From: Liolophura sinensis
Lineage: Eukaryota > Mollusca > Polyplacophora > Chitonida > Chitonidae
Length of the DNA: 64,000 nucleotides
NCBI RefSeq assembly: GCF_032854445.1
Contig: NC_088305.1
Coordinates: forward strand, 3,699,152-3,763,151
Reading direction: 5' to 3'
Made by a program: the position numbers and the translations under genes. This document shows, piece after piece, positions 11,091 through 21,529 of this stretch (position 1 is its first letter; each line of letters opens with the position of its first letter). Under the pieces are notes generated by a model that was not told the origin of the DNA, searched no databases, and saw nothing but the letters and a program-made list of their open reading frames with translations.

Positions 11091-14000
11091 CTGCATGAAA
11101 AAAATTTGAATTATTTACTTATCACCATACATTTTACATTGAACATAACAATGCATAGATAAGGAAATTAAGAAACCTGTGTTAGAAAATTCGGGACAAC
11201 CGCATGAATGTGTGCTTTATTTAAACATATTCCTGCAGTGTAGTTCACAGCTAAAGGGGAACCACACAACTGTCACACGTTGTCCTACATGTAGAGATGT
11301 AAAAATCGGTGAGAAGGATCAAATATCTGAAAATTTCTAAAAACAACCGCTTCTGTAACGATTTATCAGAAGCTTTAGGAATGGTGGTTTCTTATCTTTC
11401 TCATCTCTGAATCCAATGAATGTCAAATTACTGAGCACAATTCCATCAAATAATCTGTCATAAAATGGCTACCAGTATAACTTCTCTCAGACGTGGGCTA
11501 AGGCATGAAGGCTTAAATTGCACCCATGCATGTAGCATTATTCAATATTTAATACAACACTTGCATTATTAGCCTATCACAAAAAAAAGACCAAAAAAAA
11601 AAAACAGGCCACATTTTCAAGAGCCTGCATATTGCATGTTTACTCAATGTTACTGGTAGTACACAGAGTAAAAGCAAATGTGACCTTTCAGTCATACTGC
11701 ATGCCGTCGATGATTATTTACAGGCAAATCTCCTAGCTGTTAATGGCGCAATCGACATGTAGCACTGGCCGCCATGCATGCTCAACTAACATCTTAGCTC
11801 AGCAAACATTTCACTACAAGGTCTACACACCGAGCATTAAAGCCCTAGCCTGTGGAAAATGATGGAACATTAGACGTTGAACAGGTAGGGTTTGCTTTTT
11901 TACACTCTCCGCCCTTAACGGATCACAGACTCAAATGGGCACACTGCTATGACATCGTCCTGCGCCCAGATCTTTGCAGATGTTGTGAGAGTTTTTTGTC
12001 TCCTCAGAGTATGAATCAATAGTGAAAATACCGACAGCACGAACACGTAGCCCAGTTTCAATTAAGGAAAGCTTTTCTCCTTGGCATGTGGTTTGCAAGA
12101 ACATGGCAAAAGCCTGAGGAGTGTTTTGTCAAGGAAAAAGTCAATGAAAATGGCACAAGCAGTCGAGGTAGAGAGAGAGAGAGAAAAAAAAATCCCTAAG
12201 CTGACAATCCAGTGAATTTTTCATTACTAGCATGCCAATGGTGGAGCCAATATTATAAATTACACAAGGAAGTAGCTAGTGTTCTCACCTTAGATCTGGA
12301 TCTCCAAGCGAGAGAGGGGAGGGGAAGCAGAGAGAAGGGGGATGTGGGGTGGCTTCATTAAAAGAGACTTAAATATGACTATGACAGCTGATGGCAGTGA
12401 ATTCCTCCTTAATGGACCAGCGGCACAAAAACAACCTTGTCAAGAAAATAAACCTTGGACAGATGAACAATAAAATCACGCACTTCTGAACAGCTCAGCT
12501 TTTTTCCTCCCTGCCTGCCACTCATGGCAGAAAATCTTTTCTCGCATGCGGCCACCATATTGAATTCGCCGACCTTTACCATGGCTGGTGTCAAGTTGGG
12601 AAGAAAAGCGAGGGTGTGATCACATAATGAAAACAGCTATCTCAATCAATGCACGATTAACTCCTCTAGCTTGCGCACTGATTTCTTTCTCCATGCCGAT
12701 AGCTTCTTCCATCATACAGACTAATACAAATAATGCCCCAGTCAGATACGATTCAGGTCGACTATCTGTACAACCATCAAACTCTCGGGCAGCTCCAGGC
12801 AAAGGTTAACGACAGTCTAATTGCTGCTTTAGAAACGCCTGCTATTTTCGATGATGTGTTGTAGAATTGTCACCATATGCTTGTGGTCATGTTACAAACT
12901 GCCTACAGCATACTGCACCTCAACCTTAATGAATTTCTGAAGGCTACTGAACATGCCCTAATTTAGAACGCAAACACGGTGGCGTTGGCTTCGAATTTCA
13001 TACAAAATTTGAAAAACTAAAAAGCATTACGTTTATCAAAAAAAAGTACAATAAAATTTGACTCCTTTGATGTCTACATAGGCTTTTGATTTTGAATATT
13101 AATTTCACTGTCAAATTTGTTTGGAAATCCATAACCTTAATTCCCCCCCAATTAACCTGCTTCCTGTTTCCAAAGCAACCAGTTATTAACTCCCAAACAG
13201 TGAAAGTCATAATTATACATGAATGCAACATGGCTGCAGAATATACATTAATTACAGCAGGCTATTTATGAGATGAGAAATAGTGTACATGTCCAGCAAA
13301 ATAATCTAAGAGAGAAGTTTTAAATGAATGGTTCAAAATGTCTGAGCCAGTGACAACATTCATGTAAAAGTGTGTGTAAATGCTTGCGGCCTCCACGGAC
13401 ACATTCAGCTTCTGATCGGGCTTTACAAGTGAGAGCTAGTATATTCTATGCTCAAAGGCTTAGTTAATAAAGACACATATCCAAGCCATTATCTCTAGCA
13501 TTATTGGTTCCTTAATTGTTCCGGATAATACCGGAAATGGTCCATTTCACTGATGAATTCCTAGTTCTGATAATTTCAGCTGTTAATGACTGAAGCATAT
13601 TCGTGCGAAAAATTTCACTGAGGTTGGAACATTAATCTTAACCCAGACTTTAAAACATGAAATCATCTATGGGCCAAATAAAAACGGTGTAAAATTTAAC
13701 CACAGCTAGGGGTTCAAGAAATACCAAATGAGTAGAGAGCAGGGAAAAAGATTTGGAAATCCTGATCTTGAAAAATATGTCCTATGACGTGTAGAAAAAT
13801 GGAACTCCTATAAAACGTAGTCACTTGGGACCAGCTATCCTATTTGTCTGTGCACGAGAATCACAAACGAAAAAAGAAAATCGAAATACCATAGAGCATT
13901 AGAGAGCATGTGTGTGTGTGTGTGTGTGAGGTATAAAGAGAAATGAGGTCTGCTGGAAATTACGGGCCAGCTTTGTCTTCTGGTAGGAAGCTCTGCAGAT

Positions 14001-14543
14001 CACAGGCTAGTGCATAATGGATGAGCTGAGGAGCGATGAACTGTCCCCTGACATGTAGCAACTGTCCAGACCTGTCGGATTTCTCCTGAAATATTCATCA
14101 TGCGAAAAAGCAGCTTAGTTCGCACCAGTCATAAGTGAGATTTATCAACTCTCGGTCCTGCTTATTGCTGGGCAGTGACAAACACCATTCCAATCAACTG
14201 TTAGACTATGCTGGACACCATTAAAACAGCCCAATCAGGATTACAAGGCCAGCACCTGTCCATCAACTCGGTCATTGAATCAGAGCAAAAATCCGCCATT
14301 GTAATATAACCGCTATTAGTGTTTTAACGGAAAGCTCTTTTTGCCTTATAAACCATGCAGGACATATTTTAGGGTTGATGGTAATGGCATGTGCTTTAGA
14401 TTTTATTTTAAATGTCAGATCAGGATCTGAACCCACAGTGTTAAGTTCATTAGGAAGTCATTTGGGTTAATCACTCTATGATTAATTCTACTCACACTTT
14501 GCTACAGTAATAAAAACCAAGTGACAAACTAATTTACAAGTTT

Positions 14544-14544
<1 letters not shown>

Positions 14545-14569
<25 letters not shown>
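14545..14569. repeat. (AT)n microsatellite
   Basis: About 12 AT dinucleotides are followed by ACACAC. Shorter TA tracts of the same kind occur near 26718-26738 and 30417-30447. Confidence 0.9.
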
Positions 14570-14574
<5 letters not shown>

Positions 14575-15645
14575 GGATGAACAGTCAAATTTGCCATGTC
14601 CTTTTGCCTTTTATAAAATGATATATACTTCAATATAATTTTGGTTTTTTTACTGTGAACTCACAAATATCTACACTCAACTTTTAGGATACCTGTAGCA
14701 TTTGGGTTTAAGGTTTTGAAAAATGCTTCATATATTCCCATTTTTTTTTTTTTTTGAAATTTGTGCTTCTTACAATTGAGTGATTATTTTCACTCAATTT
14801 GATCAGGGTTGGATTTATGGGTTGAGATGGGAAACAAGGCAGATTATAGGGAATAAAACCAACTGACCTCCTAACCAATGTTACACATGATATTTATTTG
14901 CTAACACAAAATATGTATAGAGGATATGACGTAGTGAAGGTTGAATACCCTAAATACTTTCTGAGAGAGATGTGGAAATGATAATCAATAAACCACAAAA
15001 TTATTGTTTAACAAGTTTAAGCAATTTTTTTTAGCTCTATGCCTTCAGGCTTTTGTATAGCATGACATTGTATGTGACATTTTGTATGAAATTGTCTCGT
15101 CTTGATGCTACATGGCCCTAAGGAATGTTAAAGTTGACTAAACTTGTATCTTGACATATGTCAACCCACTGAGCTCTGTTTCAAACATCATAAATTTCCC
15201 CATTTCGACGTTTTATGGCGTCTAGGCGTGTAATACATCAAAATGTAAATGTAATACCAAAAGTGATATCTAAATGAGTAAAATATCACCTTTATCAGTG
15301 AAGGAAAACCTGACAATTCACATTTATCTAAATAAAAAAAAAAAAATTTTGTTTGTCACTCCTGTTGTTTTGTCACTAGAGTCAGTCATGCAGAATCATG
15401 ACATTGTCCCTTTTCTAGCAGGGCGTAGTGTAGCTTAGTCAAAACATGAACATCACTGTTATATGAATATGTATTCATGTTCCTGGATTACTCAGTTTTG
15501 ACTGGGTCAGAAATAAGTGGAAGGTGCTATATCCCTTTTACCATTTCATATCATCACCCTCATGAAGTATCAGCTGCAGATTCTGATTGGACAAGATATA
15601 AAAACTGGACAGATATATTAAGGGCAACAGCTGGCTTCTCCGCCA

Positions 15646-15659
15646 GTTGCCATGGCAAC
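15646..15659. promoter_or_regulatory. RFX X-box palindrome
   Basis: GTTGCCATGGCAAC is a perfect palindrome and the ideal RFX-family X-box (two GTTGCC half sites around AT). It lies in the intron between the KNRY exon and the SEEPV exon. Binding is inferred from the motif only. Confidence 0.6.
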
Positions 15660-16502
15660 AAAGACACTCCAGCAGATAAGGTCCCTGAATGGTTTTAATA
15701 ATGGGAAAAAATCTCAAAGAAGTAAACCAACTGATGACAGGCACTCCATAAAACAACCCTGGCTCTTCAAGCTGGTTCTAAAAACATAATGGAGGCAGTT
15801 GTTTCCCTCAGCCAGTAGTGCAACGACAACAAGCGGTTGTCAGCGATGTTGTAGTTGAACATACACATCACCATATGGTCACTAGTGTGTGAGCCCTTCA
15901 GAGTGAGGGGTATTTCAATGTGATCCCCGTTGTACCAGCTAGCAAGAGGGTTTCCGCTTATTAAACATGTTGTCATGGACGCTAGTGATACACATGCCTG
16001 TTGTAACAAATGCACAGCTGTGGGGACACCTAATAATCATACTTTGATCCCATGACAGTTTGACAGCATCAGGCCATTTTGGCCAGTTAGAGAATGCTTG
16101 ATCGCAGTGTTTTGATTACAGGGATATGTTCTATTTTTTCATCCAATATGACAAAAGTTCCCAAGAACCAGTTCTTAAGAAACATATCTCTTAATCCAAC
16201 TAGTACAATCATTGAATAATTGCAATTACCTGTTGCATACCTATAATGTTGGTGTCAATTACATCAACTCAGCTGTACAATTAACAACAAAGGAGTATCA
16301 TGACATTTGATAATGTTTGAAAATTTACATTTAGACTGTCTGAATTGTATGAAACTGACTGTCAAAAGATCTGAACATTCAGGCCTGATTTGTTCAACAG
16401 CAATGGTATATGACTGATAAACTACATTTACAGTGAGATTATGTACTGTAAAATAACTTTTGTCCACTTTAATGCTGTTGCAGCTAAGACAAATTCTTGA
16501 TA

Positions 16503-16590
16503 AATATGGCGTTAAATACCAATGAGTGAATGAATGAATGCTTGCGGTTTAACGTCGTAAAATTTTTCAGTCATACAAAGAGGGCTCATA
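16503..16590. repeat. Relics of SINE-type 3' tails, two facing copies
   Basis: GGCGTTAAATACCAATGAG followed by GAATGAATG looks like the 3' tail of a SINE in plus orientation. It is joined at once to GCGGTTTAACGTCGTA and TTTTTCAGTCATAC, which resembles the tail of another element in minus orientation. A similar minus-oriented relic is at about 37880-37934 (TTTTATGTTTCACTTAACAG, TTTTCCAGTCATACGATGA). The assignment rests on recall of common lophotrochozoan SINE tails. Confidence 0.4.
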
Positions 16591-16662
16591 AGGTGTATGT
16601 ACATATACTGTGTCAAGTAAATAAATTTTAGAGCATAAAATATTATTGGATCATATACTTAC

Positions 16663-16717
16663 CAGTACAATGTGTCCCGTTGAGATGTCCATGTTGGATG
16701 TAACCGGCTCTTCGCTC
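16663..16717 (-). CDS. PTPRN2: PTPRN2-like exon: juxtamembrane SEEPV...MDISTGHIVL
   Basis: This 55-bp minus-strand exon has the acceptor CCTTTGGCCCGCAG and the donor GTAAGTATATG. Its first base completes the Trp codon of the preceding exon (TG|G), then it encodes SEEPVTSNMDISTGHIVL and ends in phase 0. The SEEPVxSNMDISTGH string is a hallmark of PTPRN2/phogrin, just before the PTP-like domain. The same reading frame is open upstream of the acceptor back to an ATG at 17007-17005, described separately as a possible alternative first exon. Confidence 0.96.
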
Positions 16718-17007
16718 CTGCGGGCCAAAGGGAGATAAATCACTTCAGTTTTACAGAATGGATAAACATTATGACACAAGTAAGCGTAGTCCTTAACATG
16801 GACAAACAGTTCACTGCAGGAGTCCATGGATGCTTTTCTTGCCTCATCATGTTCAATTTGGCTATTTGTTATCGGCTCGCCGTTTTCTTCTATTGTACTA
16901 TTGCCATTCTGAGTTGAAAAATGGAGGTCAAAAAGATTTGGGGCCGATAAAGTCCTCATGCGGGCAAACCCTCCTCTCACAAAACTCTTCAGGGCTTCCG
17001 AATCCAT
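16718..17007 (-). CDS. Possible alternative first exon fused to the SEEPV exon
   Basis: Upstream of the SEEPV exon on the minus strand there is an uninterrupted frame from an ATG at about 17005. The ATG has A at -3 and G at +4, a good Kozak context. The frame runs through the normal splice acceptor in the same frame as the exon. It would add about 97 residues starting MDSEALKSFVRGGFARMRTL, containing RKASMDS and ending with RR just before SEEPV. It has no signal peptide or membrane helix, so a transcript starting here would make a cytosolic IA-2-like protein. The sequence upstream (17010-17260) is richer in CpG than its surroundings. Against this, chance ORFs of more than 100 codons occur about ten times elsewhere in this window, and I recognise no homologue of the extension. 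Confidence 0.35.
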
Positions 17008-18539
17008 AATATTACATCACTCGCCGACGGATTTTCGCAGAAATAAACTCGGAAGTCTTCTTCAGTAAACACAAACCTGAGTGAGTCGTTCCCCCCAGTT
17101 ATCACCTAAGACTACAGGCGGTAGACAAAACGCAGGTAAATGTTGAGGCCTTTTGGTCACAGACTAATGTGGCTCTGTCACAAACAGACTTGTCAGATCA
17201 GCGTATTCTCTATAGCGCCAGCGTCGTTGTATTAATCTGAACACTCAGTTATCCCACAAAGCCCTGCATGTCCCACACAGTCCCTTCAGGGTACAAGCAA
17301 TAACACAACTGTTTCCCCGCAAGCAGACTCTTTGTTCATGCAATGACAGATTTCAGTTTGCGATATTGTGTCGATCTCACAGCCCTCATTTACATACAAG
17401 CAATTATGTCATCCTTCCTACAGCCATTCACCAATCTTGCAATCTAGGAGCTCTACAGTATTTTTTTTTTCATCAGCTCGGTGACTAGCTGCTAAGCATA
17501 TTTCATTGACTGGTACAATTTTCTCCATCCTAACCCACACACTGCCAGCAATTACACAGAGCACATAGGTGTATGTACTAACCAACCAAATGTGACACAC
17601 CATGACTTCAACGTCAACTGCAGAGATATCAATACTGCTTGTGACAGCACCACTCAATTACCACTGAACAGTTTATTCCCTTTCCCATTTTTCTGCTATG
17701 TGCAATATAACTCAGACATTCCAGAACACATACACTTTGTGTCAATGACATAAAAAAAAAACCCACACAAATGGGGACAATCTTTTCATGAGAACCCACC
17801 CACAGAGAGCCTCACACTATCCTTAGCCAGAATAAATGCAAGCATGAAAGCTGTTGCCACCAAATGTCAATGGCTGCATACCTAAATTCTTGATCACTGC
17901 ACACACACCATGTGCCTGGCACACTTTAGATTCATGTATTTATTATACAACTCACTGGCTTCACGTTTTACACAAAACCATTACTTAATATGAAAAAACA
18001 ACTAGCAATGACACAAATATCCCAAGCTGGGAGCGCCAGAAAGAAGATTAGGACAGCCCGTGCATAAGTGCATTACCGCAACAACCGAATATCCCAGGCT
18101 GTTCCAATCTCAACTCTGTTTTGACAGCTGGCACTGGAATTTAGATATTTGTCTTTCACTGTTTTCTTTGCTTTCATTTTAATATGTTTATGGGCACTTC
18201 CATCCTTGATTCGTTTTCATGCCTCTTCACTTTAAACCTGCCATTCTCGTCTTTTAACAAACAAGTTTAGATAGGCCCTAGCTATTCCTGGTCTATTTTG
18301 TGTAAAACTAACCAATACTTTAATTAGGTCTTGCTGTGTTTAAAAAAGGAACAATAATAAACCTTAAATCTTGCATTCGAATTTACACTAATTTATAAAT
18401 ACATGTATTCTAAGACAGGTGCTGATTAATGTGTCCTTACATAAAAACAAGCAGCAGATGCAAGCAAATACGAAGTTTTATATCATTATTATTAATAGCA
18501 TAATAATGTCACTACTTTAAAATAAATGTAACCCTGGAG

Positions 18540-18724
18540 CCCCTCACTAATGCAGTCACTGTGAGTTCAAGCCCAGCTCATGCTGGCTTCCTCTCTGGCC
18601 ATACATGGGAAGGTCTTCCGGCAGCCTGTGGAGGGTCATGGGTTTCTTCCTACCCAAATGCTGGCCCCCATGGTATAAGCGAAATATTCTTGAGTACGGC
18701 GTAAAACACCAATCAAATAAATAT
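18540..18724 (+). mobile_element. 5'-truncated tRNA-derived SINE
   Basis: In plus orientation the copy starts in the tRNA-like head (GTGAGTTCAAGCCCAGC, resembling a B box). It runs through the conserved central part (TGGGAAGGTCTTCC, CAAATGCTGGCC, TATAAGCGAAATATTCTTGA) and ends GTACGGCGTAAAACACCAAT then CAAATAAATAT. CTGGAG occurs on both sides (18534-18539 and 18725-18730), a short possible target-site duplication. It is the same family as copies at 37409, 47771, 48529, 50063 and 56258, but in the opposite orientation. Confidence 0.85.
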
Positions 18725-18834
18725 CTGGAGTTTCAGCACCAAAGTAATAGGTAATGACCTTTATCCGTACCTAAAAATGCATTTTGCCGTGTAAATTTTA
18801 GGGTAATTAATACACTAATTACACATTTGCTTAC

Positions 18835-18965
18835 CAGGATGAGGTACTGCTGCGACTTGAAGGACTGCGCACCTGCGACTCGGTGACGCTGCCGATGCGA
18901 CCAGCTGCGTGAAGAGGCTCAGGTTTCTCGGAGGTCTTGCTCTGCATGCGCTGACGACACAAGTC
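18835..18965 (-). CDS. PTPRN2: PTPRN2-like exon: juxtamembrane DLCRQRM...SSTSSW
   Basis: This 131-bp minus-strand exon has the acceptor CATTTCTGCTTTCAG and the donor GTAAGCAAAT. It starts in phase 0 and ends two bases into the Trp codon. It encodes DLCRQRMQSKTSEKPEPLHA and later QVRSPSSRSSTSS. The ELCRQRM-like start right after the membrane-proximal cytoplasmic segment, and the Ser-rich SPSxRSSxSSW end, match PTPRN2/phogrin closely in order and spacing. This cytoplasmic linker links the helix to the PTP-like domain in dense-core vesicle membranes. The Ser-rich end is a plausible phosphorylation region by family analogy. Confidence 0.96.
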
Positions 18966-20298
18966 CTGAAAGCAGAAATGATAACAACACTTGTACCTTA
19001 ATAACACAAATTTACAGAACGGCATGTATTGCATGGACAATCTGCAATGAAAGCCTCACCGAGAAATACATGCTGTTGAATAAACAACTGATTACAAATT
19101 ACAAGCGATTATTTTTTCAGGGGAAATGCTGAACGTTAGCGATCTTGATTTTCATAAATCTTTGCAACAGAAATATCCATGTACATGTAAGTCAGAACAT
19201 GGATGAATTATTTCACACTGTACAAATCTCAGTACTGAAGGAATATAAATATCGGTTTGATGAAACGTAAATCACCATTTTTGAGGAAAGGTAAATTTTA
19301 GATGGGAAAAGGTAAATTTTACTTTTGAAGGAGTATATATGACTTGTCTAACTTGCAGTTTTGGGAAAAAGAAAATTTCTGCAGATTTAGATAATGCAAA
19401 TCCTTTTCAGTGATAGGGAGGTGGGAAGGTATATCTCAGAGAAAGTATCATGAGATGAGGAGATTTTGGTTCTATGGAATATTAATCGAACTTTTTGGAG
19501 TTTGTTACTGAGCAAATATCAGCAAAGTATCAGAGTGTGTAAGTATTCTGCAACATACATGCAAGTACTTAATTAAACAACCAGGCCCATAACAGAAAAG
19601 ACCTTAAATTATGATTAGCGCATTATTCTTGTCAGTGTACAAATTTTAAACTTACTACAGAAAAACGTTTTAATTGTACCTGTGCTTAAATTTCTGACTT
19701 AAGTGTTGAAAACGCTTGATACATATGGGCCGTGATAAAATGGCTCTGTAGGGACAGATCTATTTATCTGTGTTTTCCCTTCACTGACTTACACTTCCTT
19801 TGCTTTATTGCTCGATCTTCCGTTGCTTTATTTTTCTTCTTGCAATAACTAGACATTTTTATGTAGCATTTAAAAGTTTACAGGTAAGACATGTTTTTCA
19901 GTCTTGTTCATGTCTATCTACACCATGTAGACTTTTCCAATGATGATCCCAATGGACCCCATAACTCTTTATCACAGTCCAATAACACCCCCGCAGCCCA
20001 GTGCCAGCCAACATGCCCACGTGTTTTATCCTCATGCAGCTCTTGTAACACTGCACCTTCAAAAATCAGCTATTGAGAGCAGGGAAGGGCTTTCCAAAAT
20101 AGTAATTAATACTTTCTGGGCTACAAATTAATGGGAACCAATGGCCAGTCTTCAGTTTGTGTAATGGCTATGTTTTCCCTCCTTTTTCATGCCTAATGAC
20201 CTTCATACATTCCCATGGGAGCTCAGCCAACGTGCCTTTGTGTTAATTTTTTTCTTAATTTGATTGTAGTTAGACCATTTAATTGCGGACTTTTGAGT

Positions 20299-20905
20299 CT
20301 GAACTCTTTCATAAATGAAGGTAAAAAAAGTCCAACTGCATCATGTGACCTGTCAAAAATGTTAGGCAACTATTTTTTATCACATTCACTAGAACATGGT
20401 TGTCTGAAAAAAGTGTCGTAAAATGTAAATTATATTAAGTTACGAATGACAGAGAAAACTAAGAATCTGAACCCAGGTGAACTTGAGAAGTTCCTAAACG
20501 AAAGAGGTGTCATTTGTGCCTCTGGAAAAGTTTGACAAAGGTGATCAGTAAATTAATGTCAAGAAATGTTGCCTAACATTTTTCACAAGTCACACGACAG
20601 AGTAAGGCAGTTTTTTTACCTTTAACGGGAAAACAGTTCCATCTCTAAACTACGCCATAGCCAGATACTCAAGAATTTGAAGTAAGGTTCATCATACAGA
20701 TAACTAAAAACTATGCGTAAAAATTCACTTGAGAACATTATTTCAGTAATCTCTTACTCATGGGTACAAAGGTTGGAAAAACTTTTGTGACATCAGAGTT
20801 CCTAAACTCTGATAGTGCGGTCCATAAAACCCACCTTAGAATTCAAATGTTTGAATGCCTTTAATTCTCTTCACACAAAAAGAGTGGGTGGAGAAACTGA
20901 AGTGT
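20299..20905. mobile_element. Foldback/long-inverted-repeat element, copy 1
   Basis: Arms at about 20299-20370 and 20568-20640 are imperfect inverted copies of each other. Both contain a GGTAAAAAAA-type run, a CATGTGAC/CGTGTGAC segment and AAAAATGTTAGGCAAC. The central part is found again in opposite orientation at about 55650-56010. The following 20640-20905 (CCATAAAACCCACCTTAGAA and neighbours) recurs in direct orientation at about 55400-55490. This fits a non-autonomous palindromic DNA element with no coding capacity. Exact ends and target duplication were not resolved. Confidence 0.65.
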
Positions 20906-21182
20906 CCCCGGGTAAACAACCCACCTTTGGTAAGCCAATCATGTACTGTCCCATAAGTGACATAGATAAATGAACACCATACATTAGTTATCAACGAGTG
21001 TTAATTCTACAAACATACATAAGGATTAATTGTTGACCACATACTATCACCAAGGCCAAATAAGTTGTGAGAACTAAATAAGTAGTCTACAAATTCTCTG
21101 CCCAAGGCTGGATTTGAACTGGTGCCTCACGTGTCATAGAGACTAAACGGCAAGTACCTATGGCAGCTAGACCGTGGGCCAT

Positions 21183-21272
21183 ATCCCCACCCCCCTGATG
21201 TAATATTTATACCCCCACCCCCCTGATGTAATATTTATATCCCCACCCCCCTGATGTAATATTTATATCCCC
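21183..21272. repeat. 28-bp tandem triplicate at a splice donor
   Basis: CCCCACCCCCCTGATGTAAT followed by ATTTATAT repeats three times with a period of 28 bp. A fourth partial unit (CCCCATCC) runs into the TTACCTGG that forms the donor of the transmembrane exon. On the gene strand the repeats lie directly downstream of the donor. Confidence 0.93.
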
Positions 21273-21280
21273 ATCCTTAC

Positions 21281-21487
21281 CTGGTAATCTTGGGATGCCT
21301 CGGCACCTATCCCCTCAGAAGCTAGCTGAGCTAGCTTATCCTTGGAGCGCGAGTGACGCTTCACCAGGTAGATGACCACCACTGCAATCAGGACGCCAGC
21401 GATGCAGCCACACAGGACGAAGGTGAGCACAAAGAATTTGGGTGAGTTCCCATCATCTCCAAGAACCTCGATCTTCACTTCACCATC
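21281..21487 (-). CDS. PTPRN2: PTPRN2-like exon: transmembrane segment
   Basis: This 207-bp minus-strand exon has the acceptor CCCCTTTTTAG and the donor GTAAGGATGG, and is phase 0 at both ends (69 codons). It begins DGEVKIEVLGDD, then has a hydrophobic stretch FFVLTFVLCGCIAGVLIAVV running to IYLV. A basic stop-transfer cluster KRHSRSKDKL follows, and the exon ends SQDYQ. The layout (end of the membrane-proximal ectodomain, one helix, basic cytoplasmic start, then YQ|DLCRQRM) matches IA-2/phogrin, a type I protein of dense-core vesicles. The exon is hemmed in by tandem repeats on both sides (21183-21272 and 21530-23425). Confidence 0.96.
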
Positions 21488-21529
21488 CTAAAAAGGGGAA
21501 AATAAATAAGCACAACTTTCAAGTAAAAG

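Larger units (their letters stand above)
11091..16662 (-). other. PTPRN2: PTPRN2-like intron (5.6 kb)
   Basis: This intron contains short simple repeats ((GA)n near 12170, (TG)n near 13909, (AT)n at 14545-14569), a perfect RFX X-box palindrome at 15646-15659 and relics of SINE 3' tails near 16503-16590. ORFs such as 12588-12809, 12998-13231 and 15767-16015 have no recognisable domain. The two flanking exons join directly within a conserved block (TGHIVL|SYMEDHL), so no constitutive exon is missing between them. Confidence 0.8.
16718..18834 (-). other. PTPRN2: PTPRN2-like intron (2.1 kb)
   Basis: This intron lies between the DLCRQRM exon and the SEEPV exon. It includes the possible alternative first exon next to its acceptor (16718-17007), a CpG-richer stretch at about 17010-17260 and a 5'-truncated SINE at 18540-18724 just inside the donor side. 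Confidence 0.8.
18966..21280 (-). other. PTPRN2: PTPRN2-like intron (2.3 kb)
   Basis: This intron lies between the transmembrane exon and the DLCRQRM exon. It contains a foldback element copy (about 20299-20905) and, against the donor, a 28-bp triplicate at 21183-21272. No other exon-like segment was found. Confidence 0.8.
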
